A program made the translations under genes and the position numbers. A stretch of 64,000 bases of DNA from Streptococcus henryi DSM 19005 (GTDB lineage Bacteria; Bacillota; Bacilli; Lactobacillales; Streptococcaceae). The notes under the pieces were generated by a model. That model did not search any database, had not been told where the DNA came from, and saw only the letters and a list, made by a program, of their open reading frames with translations. The stretch's first letter is position 1. The number at the start of each line of letters is the position of its first letter. The DNA is taken from the NCBI RefSeq assembly GCF_000376985.1, contig NZ_AQYA01000026.1, positions 1 through 64,000 on the forward strand. Reading direction: 5' to 3'. Below, in pieces: positions 1 to 14,068 of the stretch.

Positions 1-151
1 CAGTATGAGACTTTTCTTCCAGTAAAACATGATTAGGGATACTGTCCACGAAAAGACTGATGAGTCTAACTTCATGGTTCATGGGAATATCGTAAGCAAG
101 ATTTAGTTCCAAACTTAACTGATTTGTGTTATACTCTTTATACATAGTCAT
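1..151 (-). mobile_element. IS1182-like transposase, N-terminal part
   Basis: On the minus strand an ORF starts at 151 and runs off the window edge after 50 codons. The peptide begins MTMYKEYNTNQ and continues with a NHEVRLISLFVDSIP stretch. This resembles the N-terminus of IS1182-family transposases, which start with a HYNTNQ-like motif followed by a short helical region. The family call is from memory of the family pattern. The rest of the element lies outside the window, so I cannot say whether it is intact. An alternative start is the ATG at 145. No inverted terminal repeat was identified between 152 and 200. Confidence 0.55.
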
Positions 152-202
152 GGCTTTCTAATTGTTTTGTCGTTATTATAATTATAAACCATGACATAGG
201 AA

Positions 203-240
203 AACGAGCATCTCCAACTGCGGAAATGCCCGTTTTTTTT
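203..240. terminator. Rho-independent terminator, probably bidirectional
   Basis: AACGAGCAT at 203-211 pairs with ATGCCCGTT at 226-234 with one mismatch, followed by eight T on the plus strand. On the minus strand it lies 40 bases past the stop of the EIIC gene and has a short T run, so it may end that transcript. Confidence 0.6.
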
Positions 241-279
241 GTGTTCTGAAGCTAGTTTTTGCCCAGCCTCTTTTAAGAA

Positions 280-1344
280 TCACAAATCCAATTTTAAGTC
301 TTGGTCACTAAAAAGTCCTTTTTTCTGGAATAGCTCAGCGATAAACCATGTGAGGATAGCTGGGAGGATGAAGGAAATGAGGAACATACCTATCCAGTCC
401 ATTGCAGTAATGGCAACCTTATCTCCTGAGGCTACTTCAGCTACCCAACCTGAATAGAGTCCCAGCTGGCCAACAAGCCCACTGGTTCCCATGCCAGAAG
501 AGATAGCGGCACCATTCATTTCCATTTTGAAGATGAGTGTAGCGATTGGTCCGGTAATGGCTGATGTGATGATTGTTGGTAGCCAGATAACTGGTTTTCT
601 TACAATATTTCCCATTTGTAGCATACTGGTTCCTAGTCCTTGAGCCACAAGTCCTCCCAGACCGTTAGCGCGGTAACTCATGACTGCAAAACCAACCATT
701 TGAGCGCAGCAACCTGCAAGTGCAGCTCCTCCAGCCAGTCCAGTCAAACCAAGTGCAGCACAGATAGCAGCTGAACTAATTGGTAATGTCAGAGTAATTC
801 CTACAATGACAGAAACTAGGATGCCCATGAGCAGGGGCTGCAAATCCGTTGCCCACATGATAAGACTGCCTAGTGCTATAGCAGCGCGTCCAATCTGACC
901 AGCGACAGCCATTGCCAACAAAACCCCAGAAAAAATAGTAACTGCTGGTGTGACGATGATATCCAGTTTGGTTTCCTTGCTGACCGCTTTTCCGATTTCA
1001 CAAGAGATAAGTGCGATAAGGTAAACTGCCAAGGGACCGCCAGCGCCTCCTAAGGAATCGGCTGCCTGACCAACTGCAAGAAGAGAGAAGAGGACTAAAG
1101 GCGGAGCTTGCAAGGCGTAACCTATAGCAACTGCCATGGCAGAGCCTTTAATACTTGAAGCAAAGGTCCCGATATCTGTGAAAAGGTTAAGTCCGCTTTG
1201 TTGTCCTATAGTTGAAAAAATAGTTCCAATCAGGAGGGATGCGAAGAGTCCATGAGCCATAGCCGAAAGAGCTTCGATGGCATAACGCTGGCCTGTGATG
1301 ATAATATTTTTACGAATTAGAAATTTTTTGAGAGAATTTGACAT
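280..1344 (-). CDS. PTS EIIC-like membrane permease (PTS_EIIC_2 type)
   Basis: A polytopic membrane protein of about 354 residues with many Gly/Ala-rich hydrophobic segments and motifs such as GGAGGPLAVYLIAL and SGMGTSGLVGQ, typical of the stand-alone EIIC family known as PTS_EIIC_2. It has no EIIA or EIIB domain and no such gene beside it, so the substrate is unknown. The longer ORF starts at 1419, but the ATG at 1344 (MSNSLKKF) has AAGGAA 7 bases upstream and is preferred. It is a single-gene unit, divergent from purA. A perfect palindrome overlaps its promoter and suggests repressor control. Confidence 0.75.
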   Translation of the reverse strand: MSNSLKKFLIRKNIIITGQRYAIEALSAMAHGLFASLLIGTIFSTIGQQSGLNLFTDIGTFASSIKGSAMAVAIGYALQAPPLVLFSLLAVGQAADSLGGAGGPLAVYLIALISCEIGKAVSKETKLDIIVTPAVTIFSGVLLAMAVAGQIGRAAIALGSLIMWATDLQPLLMGILVSVIVGITLTLPISSAAICAALGLTGLAGGAALAGCCAQMVGFAVMSYRANGLGGLVAQGLGTSMLQMGNIVRKPVIWLPTIITSAITGPIATLIFKMEMNGAAISSGMGTSGLVGQLGLYSGWVAEVASGDKVAITAMDWIGMFLISFILPAILTWFIAELFQKKGLFSDQDLKLDL

Positions 1345-1391
1345 GCTTATTTCCTTGTTTTTGATGCCGTGAGACTTGGTGTACAAACTAT

Positions 1392-1419
1392 ATTGTATAC
1401 AAAAATATCGAAAAAGCAA
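1392..1419 (-). promoter_or_regulatory. Promoter and palindromic operator of the EIIC gene
   Basis: On the minus strand TTGCTT (1419-1414) is followed after 16 bases by TACAAT (1397-1392). The perfect 10-base palindrome TTGTATACAA at 1393-1402 overlaps the -10 box and lies within a longer imperfect dyad (1381-1400). This is the expected place for a GntR- or LacI-like repressor site. The regulator is not in the window. Confidence 0.5.
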
Positions 1420-1539
1420 ATATATTCTAAATAAAGTTCGGATTTTACTGATATTTCTATTTTTCAGAAGAAAATATCAATTTTTTGCAGTAATTTTACA
1501 GAATATTGAACATAAAAGATAAGATTTTGCTGTCAAACA

Positions 1540-1568
1540 TTGAAAATCAGGGTAAAATTTCGTATAAT
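1540..1568 (+). promoter_or_regulatory. purA promoter
   Basis: TTGAAA at 1540-1545 and TATAAT at 1563-1568, spaced by exactly 17 bases. The predicted start lies near 1575, giving a leader of about 90 nt before purA. Confidence 0.75.
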
Positions 1569-1574
1569 AAAGTG

Positions 1575-2958
<1,384 letters not shown>

Positions 2959-2984
2959 TTTAAGACTTTTTTAATAGAATAAAG

Positions 2985-3009
2985 ACTTGGGATTTTTCCC
3001 AGGTTTTTT
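2985..3009 (+). terminator. purA terminator
   Basis: ACTTGGGA and TCCCAGGT form an 8-bp stem with one wobble pair and a four-T loop, followed by six T. Confidence 0.85.
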
Positions 3010-3060
3010 GTTTGGATAAACCATCATCGGTTGGAAACTGACTAAGGTGGCAAAAAAAGC

Positions 3061-3066
3061 TATAAT
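3061..3066 (+). promoter_or_regulatory. Likely -10 box before the PH-domain gene
   Basis: A perfect TATAAT lies 119 bases upstream of the ATG at 3185. A matching -35 is poor (CTGACT-like at 3038), so only the -10 is reported. Confidence 0.4.
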
Positions 3067-3184
3067 ATAGGTAAGAATTTGTATATGTAATAAAGGAAAT
3101 AAGGTTGAGTAGTGATAATTATATGATAGCTTTGCTTGATTTCATGAATGGCTTTTTAATTTTTTAACAATGAAAGGAGTTGTT

Positions 3185-3565
3185 ATGGGACTATTTTCTG
3201 GTTTAATTGGTAATGCATCGCAGAAAGATGCGACTAAAGTTGAGCGTCAGTTGGAAGATATTTTAATAGAAGGAGAACAGGTTGAACTAGCTTTTGTTTT
3301 AATTCGAGATCTAATTGTTTTTACAGAGAAACGCTTGATTTTAGTGGACAAACAAGGAGTGACTGGTAAGAAAACATCATATAAATCATTCCCTTATCGT
3401 TCAATTTCACGCTTCTCAGTTGAAACTTCAGGTCATTTTGATTTGGATGCTGAGTTGAAAATTTGGGTATCATCAGCATCAGAACCAGCTGAAGTCTTAC
3501 AATTTAACAGTGATAACAATGTGGTGGAAATTCAACAAGCATTAGCGGCGGCAGTATTGAAGTAA
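3185..3565 (+). CDS. PH-domain protein (bPH family, YvbH-like)
   Basis: A 126-residue soluble protein, MGLFSGLIGNASQKD at the start, with the alternating strand pattern and the FTEKRLILVDKQG and KTSYKSFPYRSI motifs of small bacterial pleckstrin-homology proteins (PF08000 type). These are widespread in Firmicutes. No biochemical function is established, so none is proposed. The start at 3185 is chosen because AAAGGAG lies 7 bases upstream; the ATG at 3170 would place that site inside the gene. It stands alone between purA and cshA. Confidence 0.8.
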   Translation: MGLFSGLIGNASQKDATKVERQLEDILIEGEQVELAFVLIRDLIVFTEKRLILVDKQGVTGKKTSYKSFPYRSISRFSVETSGHFDLDAELKIWVSSASEPAEVLQFNSDNNVVEIQQALAAAVLK

Positions 3566-3736
3566 GATTAATAGCTCTGCTATGTTCCAAAAACTTATGA
3601 AAACGTGTTTTTGAGAAAATCAAACTTATATCCTATCTTTTTAAAGGGCTTTATGTTAAACTAGAAAAGTTGTGAAAATGTCGCAACAATAAGTTTAATA
3701 AGGCAGCTTCGCACTGCCCTTTAGAAAAGAGAAACA

Positions 3737-5338
3737 TTGAAATTTACAGAACTTAATTTATCTGAAACTATCCTTACAGCCGTGGAAAAAGCAGGCTTCG
3801 TTGAGCCATCACCAATCCAAGAATTAACGATTCCATTGGCGCTTGAAGGTAAGGACGTTATCGGACAAGCACAAACAGGAACAGGGAAAACAGCCGCTTT
3901 TGGTCTACCTACCCTTAATAAAATTAATACAAACCATAACTATGTTCAAGCACTTGTAATCGCACCAACACGTGAATTAGCAGTGCAATCACAAGAAGAA
4001 CTTTTCCGTTTTGGCCGTGATAAGGGTGTTAAAGTCCGCTCAGTATACGGTGGATCTTCTATTGAGAAACAAATTAAAGCCCTTCGTTCAGGTGCCCACA
4101 TTGTTGTTGGTACGCCAGGTCGCTTACTTGACTTGATCAAACGTAAAGCTTTGAAACTTGAAAATGTTGAAACATTAATCCTTGATGAAGCTGATGAAAT
4201 GCTTAACATGGGATTCTTGGAAGATATTGAAGCAATCATCAGCCGTGTGCCAGAAAGCCGTCAAACTCTTCTCTTCTCAGCAACTATGCCAGATCCAATC
4301 AAACGCATTGGGGTTAACTTCATGAAAGAACCTGAGCATGTTAAGATTGCTGCAAAAGAATTGACAACAGATCTTGTTGATCAATACTATATCCGTGTTA
4401 AAGAAAATGAAAAATTTGATACTATGACGCGTCTTATGGACGTTGATCAACCAGAATTGTCAATCGTCTTCGGTCGTACCAAACGTCGTGTAGATGAGTT
4501 GACACGTGGTTTGAAATTGCGTGGTTTCCGTGCTGAAGGTATCCACGGTGACTTGGATCAAGGGAAACGTCTTCGTGTCCTTCGTGACTTCAAGAATGAC
4601 AATCTTGATATCCTTGTAGCAACTGACGTTGCTGCGCGTGGACTTGATATTTCAGGTGTTACCCACGTTTACAACTACGATATTCCACAAGATCCAGAGA
4701 GCTATGTTCACCGTATTGGTCGTACGGGTCGTGCTGGTAAACATGGTCAGTCTATCACTTTCGTTTCTCCAAACGAAATGGGCTACCTTGCAATCATCGA
4801 GAACTTGACTAAGAAACGCATGAAAGGCATGAAACCTGCCACTGCAGAGGAAGCCTTCCAAGCTAAGAAAAAAGTTGCTCTTAAGAAAATTGAACGTGAT
4901 TTTGCGGATGAAAGCATTCGTTCAAACTTTGATAAGTTCAAAGGCGATGCTGTTAAATTAGCTCAAGAATTCACACCAGAAGAATTAGCACTTTACATCT
5001 TGACTTTGACTGTTCAAGATCCAGATACTCTTCCAGAAGTGGAAATTGCGCGTGAAAAACCATTACCATTTAAACCATCAGGTTCAGGTTTTGGTGGTAA
5101 AGGCGGACGTGGTCGTAACGATCGTAACCGTGGCGGACGTGATAATGACCGTCGTCGTGGTGGCTATCGTGGAGATCGCAACCGTGATCGTGACGATCGT
5201 GATGGCGGACGTCGTGACTTTAAACGTAAGTCTAACAAAAACCGTAAAGACTTCGAAAATAAAGATAATAAACGTCCACACCGCACATCAAGTGAAAAGA
5301 AAAACGGCTTTGTTATCCGTAACAAAGGCGAAAGATAA
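3737..5338 (+). CDS. cshA: DEAD-box RNA helicase CshA
   Basis: ATP-dependent RNA helicase that in Gram-positives takes part in mRNA turnover and cold adaptation. Motifs in order: Q motif ([10 protein letters not shown]), [26 protein letters not shown], then ARGLDI and [10 protein letters not shown] of the second RecA domain. The C-terminal tail (from about residue 450) is an Arg/Gly/Asp-rich repeat region, typical of RNA contact. It starts with TTG at 3737 with only a weak ribosome binding site. A small hairpin (GGCAG at 3702-3706, CTGCC at 3714-3718) lies just upstream, which fits post-transcriptional control of initiation. Length 533 residues is normal for streptococci. Confidence 0.95.
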   Translation: MKFTELNLSETILTAVEKAGFVEPSPIQELTIPLALEGKDVIGQAQTGTGKTAAFGLPTLNKINTNHNYVQALVIAPTRELAVQSQEELFRFGRDKGVKVRSVYGGSSIEKQIKALRSGAHIVVGTPGRLLDLIKRKALKLENVETLILDEADEMLNMGFLEDIEAIISRVPESRQTLLFSATMPDPIKRIGVNFMKEPEHVKIAAKELTTDLVDQYYIRVKENEKFDTMTRLMDVDQPELSIVFGRTKRRVDELTRGLKLRGFRAEGIHGDLDQGKRLRVLRDFKNDNLDILVATDVAARGLDISGVTHVYNYDIPQDPESYVHRIGRTGRAGKHGQSITFVSPNEMGYLAIIENLTKKRMKGMKPATAEEAFQAKKKVALKKIERDFADESIRSNFDKFKGDAVKLAQEFTPEELALYILTLTVQDPDTLPEVEIAREKPLPFKPSGSGFGGKGGRGRNDRNRGGRDNDRRRGGYRGDRNRDRDDRDGGRRDFKRKSNKNRKDFENKDNKRPHRTSSEKKNGFVIRNKGER

Positions 5339-5345
5339 GCACTGA

Positions 5346-5373
5346 ACATCCTGCAAGCGCAGGGTGTTTTTTC
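5346..5373 (+). terminator. cshA terminator
   Basis: ACATCCTGC and GCGCAGGGTGT pair around a two-base loop and are followed by six T. Confidence 0.85.
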
Positions 5374-5395
5374 TTATTCAAACTTACGCTTAAAA

Positions 5396-7517
<2,122 letters not shown>

Positions 7518-7530
7518 TTGAGGAAATAAT

Positions 7531-8556
7531 ATGGTAAGTCATCAAAAACGTGCACGTTTAATCTACAATCCGACCTCTGGCCAGGAAATTATGAAGAAAA
7601 ATGTTGCGGAAGTGTTAGATATTTTAGAGAGCTACGGCTATGAAACATCTGCCTTTCAGACAACTCCAGAACAGAATTCGGCTAAAGATGAAGCAACACG
7701 GGCAGCTCTGGCTGGATTTGACTTAATCATCGCTGCTGGGGGAGATGGAACAATCAATGAGGTTGTCAATGGGATTGCTCCTCTTGAGAAACGACCTAAA
7801 ATGGCCATTATTCCAACAGGTACAACTAACGATTTCGCCCGCGCTCTTAAAATTCCACGCGGAAATCCCATTGAAGCGGCTAAAATTATTGGTAAGAACC
7901 AACGTATTAAAATGGATATTGGTAAAGCATATGACAATACCTATTTCATCAACATCGCAGCAGCTGGGTCCTTCACAGAATTGACCTATAGTGTACCAAG
8001 CCAACTCAAAACAATGTTTGGGTACCTAGCTTATTTAGCTAAAGGTGTGGAACTTTTACCGCAAGTAAGCAAGGTTCCAGTTCGTCTTCGTCATGAAGAA
8101 GGTGTCTTTGAAGGCGACGCTTCAATGATTTTTGCAGCAATTACAAATTCTGTAGGTGGTTTTGAGCAAATTGCACCAGATGCCAAACTGGATGATGGGA
8201 AATTTACCCTCATCGTTGTTAAAACAGCTAATCTAATTGAAATTCTCCATTTGATTCGCCTCGTCTTAGATGGCGGAAAACATATTAATGATAAGCGAGT
8301 TGAATACATTAAAACAAGCTTTATCGAAATTGAACCTTTATCTAATGAGCGCATGATGATTAATCTAGATGGTGAATATGGAGGTGATGCGCCAATACGA
8401 TTGGAAAATCTTAAAAATCATATTACCTTTTTTGCCAATACGGATGAAATTTCTGATGATGCTTTGATGTGGGATCAGGAAGAACTTGCCCTTGAAGCTA
8501 TCGCACAGAAATTTGCCCATGAAGTAGAAGACTTAGATGCAGAGTTAGGGGAGTGA
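7531..8556 (+). CDS. dgkB: Diacylglycerol kinase family lipid kinase
   Basis: Phosphorylates diacylglycerol released during lipoteichoic acid synthesis back to phosphatidic acid, at the inner membrane face. It shows the DAGK catalytic motif GGDGT at residues 70-74, with INEV after it, and PTGTTNDFAR at 95-104. The length of 341 residues matches DgkB. It starts 13 bases after ligA with a GAGGAAATAAT ribosome binding site and ends next to pulA, so ligA-dgkB-pulA are probably cotranscribed. The acidic C-terminal tail (EVEDLDAELGE) is an extension that I cannot explain. Confidence 0.9.
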   Translation: MVSHQKRARLIYNPTSGQEIMKKNVAEVLDILESYGYETSAFQTTPEQNSAKDEATRAALAGFDLIIAAGGDGTINEVVNGIAPLEKRPKMAIIPTGTTNDFARALKIPRGNPIEAAKIIGKNQRIKMDIGKAYDNTYFINIAAAGSFTELTYSVPSQLKTMFGYLAYLAKGVELLPQVSKVPVRLRHEEGVFEGDASMIFAAITNSVGGFEQIAPDAKLDDGKFTLIVVKTANLIEILHLIRLVLDGGKHINDKRVEYIKTSFIEIEPLSNERMMINLDGEYGGDAPIRLENLKNHITFFANTDEISDDALMWDQEELALEAIAQKFAHEVEDLDAELGE

Positions 8557-8562
8557 GTGCGT

Positions 8563-10863
8563 ATGGAAAATGCTGTAATTGTGCATTACCATAGCCGACA
8601 TGGGAATTACTTTGAACTTAGCCTCTGGCAATGGCAAGATGGTCATATAGGAAGCGACGCCTACTTTTCACGATTCGATAGTTTTGGAGCAGTCGCTTAT
8701 CTCACTTATCCTGCTTCCTATTTTTTGAGCCATGTCTATGCTATGGTAAAAAATCAAAATTGGAGCCACAAAACCGCTGATTTTCGTATTAATCGCAATA
8801 GTGGTATTCCAAGAACTGAGGTTTGGATTGTCGATGGAGATGATACTCTCTATTATTCTCGACAAGCTGCAGTAGCTAGTCACGCTTATGGTCGACGTCA
8901 GCCTCATGCTTTTGAAATGGCTGTTAATAGCAAAGCTTTTGACAGCAAATGGGGATTTGATGGATGGCTAGGGTGCCATTACAATCAAACCCATACTGAA
9001 TTCAGACTGTGGGCACCAACTGCTGAGAGAGTAGAGCTAGTTTTATATCATTCTACAGATGAAAAAGCCAGTGTTGAACGTGTCCTACCTATGGTTAGAG
9101 GAAACGAAAGTGATCTTGAGGACCATAAAAAGAATACTGTAGGTGTGTGGTTTGAGACCATTCAGGGAGACCTGAACTACCAAGCTTATGCTTATCGAGT
9201 ATATTATCGCAAACGCACCTTTAAAGACACTAGAGATCCTTATGCCATTGCAACAACTGCTAATGGTAAGCGATCAATTGTCATTGCGACAGACCATTTG
9301 ATACCTAAGGGATTTTCTGTAAAACACGGCGAAGAAGCTACTTGGCGTTTGAGTAATCCCAATAAGGCAGTCATATATGAAATGCATGTACGAGATTTCT
9401 CAAAGTCTAGCACATCAGGTGTCAAACTCGAAAATCGAGGAAAATTCTTAGGTACAATTGAGAAAGGAACCAAAAATCAATTTGGTGACACGACTGGATT
9501 TGATTATGTCAAAGAACTAGGAGTAACCCATATCCAGCTACAGCCAATTTTTGATCACCATCAGATTTTTGATGAAGCTGGGAACTATATCTATAACTGG
9601 GGCTATGATCCTGAAAACTTTAATGTTCCAGAAGCGAGTTTTACTAGCAATCCCCATGAGCCGGCTACTCGTATCCTAGAATTAAAAACAATGATACAGG
9701 CCTATCATGATGCAGGTATTGGTGTCATTATGGATGTAGTCTACAATCATACTTTTTCATCTCGTGATTCAGCCTTTCAGTTGGCTGTTCCAGATTATTA
9801 CTATCGAATGAATCCAGATGGTTCCTTTCAAGATGGTTCAGGCTGTGGCAATGAAATGGCTAGTGAGAAAGAAATGTATCGAAAATACATGATCGATTCT
9901 ATTCTCTACTGGACTCAAGCCTATAATATTGATGGTTTCCGCTTTGATTTGATGGGACTTCATGATATTGATACCATGAATCTCATTCGCCAGGAGCTTG
10001 ATAAAATTGATCCCAACATTCTTATGTATGGCGAAGGTTGGGATATGGGAACTGGCTTGATGCCTGAGCAAAAGGCTAAAAAGGGAAATGCTGCCTTAAT
10101 GCCAAACATCGGCTTTTTTAACGACGATCAACGCAATGCTGTTAAAGGTGCCGAAGTATATGGTGATTTCAAACGTGGTTTCGTCTCTGGAGCACCAGAG
10201 GAAGAAAAAGTAGCAAAAGCTATTCTTGGCAGTGATGAATTAGTCCATTATCTAGCACCAAATCAAGTTCTGAACTATGTGGAAGCTCACGACAATTATA
10301 ATCTTAATGATTTACTCTTAGAATTACATCCAAATGATAGAAGAGATCAGCATATTAGACGTGTCGAAGTAGCAACTGCAATGAATATTCTGATGCAAGG
10401 GATGAGCTTTATGCAGTTGGGACAAGAATTTCTTAGAACAAAATTATATCCAACTGGCCCAGAGGGTGAACTAACCCATGCTGATAAGGAAAGAGCCATG
10501 AATTCTTATAACGCTCCGGATAAAGTCAACAAGGTAAATTGGCGTCATGTGACCTATTATAAATCAACGATAGAGTTTGTGAAAAAAATCATTAAAATGA
10601 AAACACAAACGCCATATTTTTCATATCAGACTTTTGAAGAAATCAGACGTCACATTTATGTTGATAGCGCGGTTTCAGGCTCTGGAGTGGTTTCTTTTAT
10701 CATTCAAAACAAGAAGAAATGGAAAGTCATTTTCAATGTTTCTGGGAACCGCTTGCAATTAGAGAATTATAATGATATAATATTGTCAAATGATGAGAGC
10801 TATCAAAATGGTCAAGGCAAGGTTGATGATTTGACAGCTGTGGTCCTTGATATCACGGAATAA
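8563..10863 (+). CDS. pulA: Type I pullulanase (glycogen debranching, GH13)
   Basis: Cleaves alpha-1,6 branch points of glycogen or maltodextrins. There is no signal peptide or LPXTG anchor, so the enzyme is intracellular, unlike the surface pullulanases of streptococci. A CBM48-type module (FRLWAPTAERVELVLYH) precedes the GH13 barrel with its four conserved regions: DVVYNHT, DGFRFDLMG (nucleophile Asp), YGEGWDMG (acid Glu) and EAHDNYNL. The ATG at 8563 has GGGGAG 9 bases upstream and is preferred over the GTG at 8557. It heads the glycogen cluster and ends at a strong terminator, so glgB probably has its own promoter. Confidence 0.93.
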   Translation: MENAVIVHYHSRHGNYFELSLWQWQDGHIGSDAYFSRFDSFGAVAYLTYPASYFLSHVYAMVKNQNWSHKTADFRINRNSGIPRTEVWIVDGDDTLYYSRQAAVASHAYGRRQPHAFEMAVNSKAFDSKWGFDGWLGCHYNQTHTEFRLWAPTAERVELVLYHSTDEKASVERVLPMVRGNESDLEDHKKNTVGVWFETIQGDLNYQAYAYRVYYRKRTFKDTRDPYAIATTANGKRSIVIATDHLIPKGFSVKHGEEATWRLSNPNKAVIYEMHVRDFSKSSTSGVKLENRGKFLGTIEKGTKNQFGDTTGFDYVKELGVTHIQLQPIFDHHQIFDEAGNYIYNWGYDPENFNVPEASFTSNPHEPATRILELKTMIQAYHDAGIGVIMDVVYNHTFSSRDSAFQLAVPDYYYRMNPDGSFQDGSGCGNEMASEKEMYRKYMIDSILYWTQAYNIDGFRFDLMGLHDIDTMNLIRQELDKIDPNILMYGEGWDMGTGLMPEQKAKKGNAALMPNIGFFNDDQRNAVKGAEVYGDFKRGFVSGAPEEEKVAKAILGSDELVHYLAPNQVLNYVEAHDNYNLNDLLLELHPNDRRDQHIRRVEVATAMNILMQGMSFMQLGQEFLRTKLYPTGPEGELTHADKERAMNSYNAPDKVNKVNWRHVTYYKSTIEFVKKIIKMKTQTPYFSYQTFEEIRRHIYVDSAVSGSGVVSFIIQNKKKWKVIFNVSGNRLQLENYNDIILSNDESYQNGQGKVDDLTAVVLDITE

Positions 10864-10887
10864 CCTGAGGTTTCTCAGGTTATTTTT
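10859..10887 (+). terminator. pulA terminator
   Basis: AATAACCTGAG and CTCAGGTTATT form a perfect 11-bp stem with a GTTT loop, overlapping the pulA stop codon and followed by more T. Confidence 0.9.
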
Positions 10888-11020
10888 GTTTATTTGAAGT
10901 TTTTTATTATTTTTTATTTTTATTAAATTGTTTGAATTTAATGAAAAATCGCTGTTTTTTAGTCATTTTAACTTTTTTAAGAAAAAGATGAGATGCGGGG
11001 ATTTTAGAAAGGGTGATGCA

Positions 11021-12907
11021 ATGGATAAAAATGAAGCGCTCTACACCTTCGGGACAGGAGAGAACTTTCATATCCAAAATTACTTTGGTGTTCATAGAGA
11101 CCACGAAGGTGATGAGCTAGGTTATGTTTTTAGAGTGTGGGCTCCGAATGCTGAAGATGTTCAGTTAATTGGTGATTTCACGGATTGGAAGGATAATCCA
11201 CTTCCAATGACTAAAAACGAAGCTGGCGTTTGGGAAGTTTTTACGACACTAGCAAAAGAGGGTCAAATTTACAAGTATTTGGTCAAACGACAAGGTGGAC
11301 AAGTTGTTGAAAAAATGGACCCAGTAGCACTTTACTTGGAAGAACGTCCAGGTACCGGAGCTATTGTTAGAACACTGGAGGATAAAAAATGGAAAGATGG
11401 TCTTTGGATGGGTCGTCGAAAACGTTTTGGATTCAAACATCGTCCAGTCAATATTTATGAAGTCCATGCAAATTCTTGGAAAAAAGATGAGGATGGCAAA
11501 GCGTATGGATTTGCTCAGCTCAAGGAAGAACTGATTCCTTATCTTGTCAAAATGAATTATACTCACGTTGAATTTATGCCGGTCATGGCACATCCTCTGG
11601 GGATGAGTTGGGGCTATCAGCTTATGGGCTACTTTGCCTTCGAGCACACTTATGGGACACCAGAAGAATTTCAAGATTTTGTTGAAGCTTGTCACCAAAA
11701 TAATATTGGAGTTCTTGTCGACTGGGTACCAGGTCATTTTACGCAGAATGATGATGCACTAGCTTACTATGATGGCACGCCAACATATGAATATCAAGAT
11801 CATCATCGTGCTCACAACTATCGTTGGGGTGCTCTCAATTTTGACCTTGGTAAGAACCAGGTACAATCATTCTTGATTTCAAGTGCTCTCTTCTGGATTG
11901 AATTTTACCATATTGATGGCATTCGTGTTGATGCTGTTAGTAACATGCTCTATCTTGATTATGATGATGGTCCATGGGCCCCAAATCAATTTGGAGGTAA
12001 CCGCAATATTGAAGGCTATAATTTCTTGCGCCGTCTAAATAGTGTGGTTAAACACCGTCATCCAGATGTCATGATGATTGCTGAAGAATCAACTGCAGCA
12101 ACACCAATTACTAAGCCGCTGAATGAAGATGGCTGCGGTTTTGATTATAAGTGGAACATGGGATGGATGAATGATATCCTCAGATTCTTTTCTGAAGATC
12201 CTATTTATCGCCAATATGATTTCAACTTGGTTACCTTTAGTTTCATGTATGCGTTTAATGAAAACTTTATCTTACCATTCTCACACGATGAGGTTGTCCA
12301 TGGTAAGAAGAGCATGATGCATAAAATGTGGGGTGACCGTTATAATCAATTTGCTGGTTTACGTACCCTTTATGCTTACCAAATCTGTCATCCAGGTAAA
12401 AAACTTCTCTTTATGGGCTCAGAATTCGGTCAGTTCTTGGAATGGAAATACGATCATGAATTAGAATGGGATAACCTAAAAGAAGAAGACAAACTTAATT
12501 TGAAGATGCAAGGTTTCACAAGTCATTTGAATCAGTTCTATAAAGATAACAAAGCCTTATGGCAAATTGATGATTCTTATGAAGGCTTAGAAATTATTGA
12601 TGCTGACAACACAGCCGAATCTGTTTTATCAATAATCCGTAAAAATGATAAAGGTGATATGTTGGTCTGCGTCTTCAATATGACACCAGTAGAACGTAAA
12701 GACTTTACGATTGGTGTACCAATTGCTGGTATCTATGAGGAAGTATTGAATACTGAATTAGAGGACTTTGGTGGTGTATGGAAACAAGGAAATCCAGTTA
12801 CACGAACACAGCCAGGACTTTGGAAAGATTATAAAAATACCCTCAGCTTTACACTTCCAGCGCTTGGTGCAAGTATTTGGAAAGTGAAACGTCGCTTAAA
12901 GAAATAA
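11021..12907 (+). CDS. glgB: 1,4-alpha-glucan branching enzyme
   Basis: Introduces alpha-1,6 branches into glycogen. A CBM48 domain ([20 protein letters not shown]) is followed by the GH13 barrel with [22 protein letters not shown] (catalytic Asp), MIAEEST (catalytic Glu) and [10 protein letters not shown]. Length is 628 residues from the ATG at 11021, which has AAAGGG upstream; an upstream in-frame ATG at 10928 would add 31 residues of AT-rich leader with no similarity. First gene of the glgBCDAP run, with 21 bases to glgC. The AT-rich region 10888-11020 must hold its promoter, but I see no convincing box pair. Confidence 0.95.
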   Translation: MDKNEALYTFGTGENFHIQNYFGVHRDHEGDELGYVFRVWAPNAEDVQLIGDFTDWKDNPLPMTKNEAGVWEVFTTLAKEGQIYKYLVKRQGGQVVEKMDPVALYLEERPGTGAIVRTLEDKKWKDGLWMGRRKRFGFKHRPVNIYEVHANSWKKDEDGKAYGFAQLKEELIPYLVKMNYTHVEFMPVMAHPLGMSWGYQLMGYFAFEHTYGTPEEFQDFVEACHQNNIGVLVDWVPGHFTQNDDALAYYDGTPTYEYQDHHRAHNYRWGALNFDLGKNQVQSFLISSALFWIEFYHIDGIRVDAVSNMLYLDYDDGPWAPNQFGGNRNIEGYNFLRRLNSVVKHRHPDVMMIAEESTAATPITKPLNEDGCGFDYKWNMGWMNDILRFFSEDPIYRQYDFNLVTFSFMYAFNENFILPFSHDEVVHGKKSMMHKMWGDRYNQFAGLRTLYAYQICHPGKKLLFMGSEFGQFLEWKYDHELEWDNLKEEDKLNLKMQGFTSHLNQFYKDNKALWQIDDSYEGLEIIDADNTAESVLSIIRKNDKGDMLVCVFNMTPVERKDFTIGVPIAGIYEEVLNTELEDFGGVWKQGNPVTRTQPGLWKDYKNTLSFTLPALGASIWKVKRRLKK

Positions 12908-12928
12908 CCCTTAGGAAAGGAAAACTAC

Positions 12929-14068
12929 ATGAAGAATGAAATGTTAGCTCTTATTCTCGCTGGAGGACAAGGGACTCGTCTTGGAAAATTGACTCAAAGC
13001 ATTGCTAAACCTGCTGTTCAATTTGGAGGTCGCTATCGTATTATCGATTTCGCACTTTCAAACTGTGCTAACTCAGGGATTAATAATGTTGGTGTCATTA
13101 CACAATATCAACCTCTAGCATTGAATAGCCATATCGGAAATGGTTCATCATGGGGACTTGATGGTATCAACTCAGGAGCAACAATTCTTCAGCCTTATTC
13201 AGCGACTGAAGGAAACCGTTGGTTCCAAGGTACCAGCCACGCTATTTACCAAAATATTGATTATATTGATTCTATTAATCCTGAGTATGTTTTGATTTTG
13301 TCAGGTGACCATATTTATAAAATGGACTATGACGACATGCTCCAAACACACAAAGACAATCAAGCTAGCTTGACTGTCGCAGTTATCGATGTTCCACTGA
13401 AAGAAGCAAGTCGTTTTGGTATCATGAATAATGATTCAAACGACCGTATTGTGGAATTTGAAGAAAAACCAGCTAATCCTAAATCAACAAAAGCTTCAAT
13501 GGGTATTTATATCTTTGACTGGAAACGTCTTCGTACAATGCTTGTAGATGCTGAAAAGAACAATGTTGATATGTCAGACTTTGGTTCAAACGTTATCCCA
13601 GCTTACCTTGAAACAGGTGAACGTGTTTACACTTATAACTTCCAAGGTTATTGGAAAGACGTTGGTACCATTGAATCACTCTGGGAAGCAAACATGGAGT
13701 ACATTGGTGAAGATAACGAGCTTCATAGCCGTGATCGTTCTTGGAAAATTTACTCTAAAAATTTGATTGCTCCACCTAACTTTATTACTGATACTGCAGA
13801 CGTGAAAGACTCACTTGTTGTTGATGGCTGTTTTGTTTCAGGTAAAGTAGAACACTCTATCCTTTCAACAAATGTTCAAGTAAAAGAAGGAGCAGAAATC
13901 AAAGACTCCTTCATTATGAGCGGAGCGATTATTGGTGAGGGGGCTAAAATCACTCGTGCCATTGTTGGTGAAGGTGCAAAAATCGGCGACGGTGTCGTGA
14001 TTGATGGAACAGATGAAGTACAAGTAATTGGTTATAATGAAGTAGTGGGGGTACCAAATGAAGATTGA
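12929..14068 (+). CDS. glgC: Glucose-1-phosphate adenylyltransferase, catalytic subunit
   Basis: Makes ADP-glucose from glucose-1-phosphate and ATP, the committed step of glycogen synthesis. The nucleotidyltransferase motif [12 protein letters not shown] starts at residue 11, and the C-terminal part is a left-handed beta-helix hexapeptide region. Length of 379 residues is normal for the Firmicutes form. An AAGGAAA ribosome binding site precedes the ATG. It overlaps glgD by 11 bases, which suggests translational coupling of the GlgC-GlgD hetero-oligomer. Confidence 0.96.
   Translation: MKNEMLALILAGGQGTRLGKLTQSIAKPAVQFGGRYRIIDFALSNCANSGINNVGVITQYQPLALNSHIGNGSSWGLDGINSGATILQPYSATEGNRWFQGTSHAIYQNIDYIDSINPEYVLILSGDHIYKMDYDDMLQTHKDNQASLTVAVIDVPLKEASRFGIMNNDSNDRIVEFEEKPANPKSTKASMGIYIFDWKRLRTMLVDAEKNNVDMSDFGSNVIPAYLETGERVYTYNFQGYWKDVGTIESLWEANMEYIGEDNELHSRDRSWKIYSKNLIAPPNFITDTADVKDSLVVDGCFVSGKVEHSILSTNVQVKEGAEIKDSFIMSGAIIGEGAKITRAIVGEGAKIGDGVVIDGTDEVQVIGYNEVVGVPNED

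Noticed and set aside
11249..11737. 162-residue minus-strand ORF inside glgB
   Set aside because: Shadow of the glgB coding frame; no similarity to a real protein and rich in Phe, Ile and His as expected from antisense.
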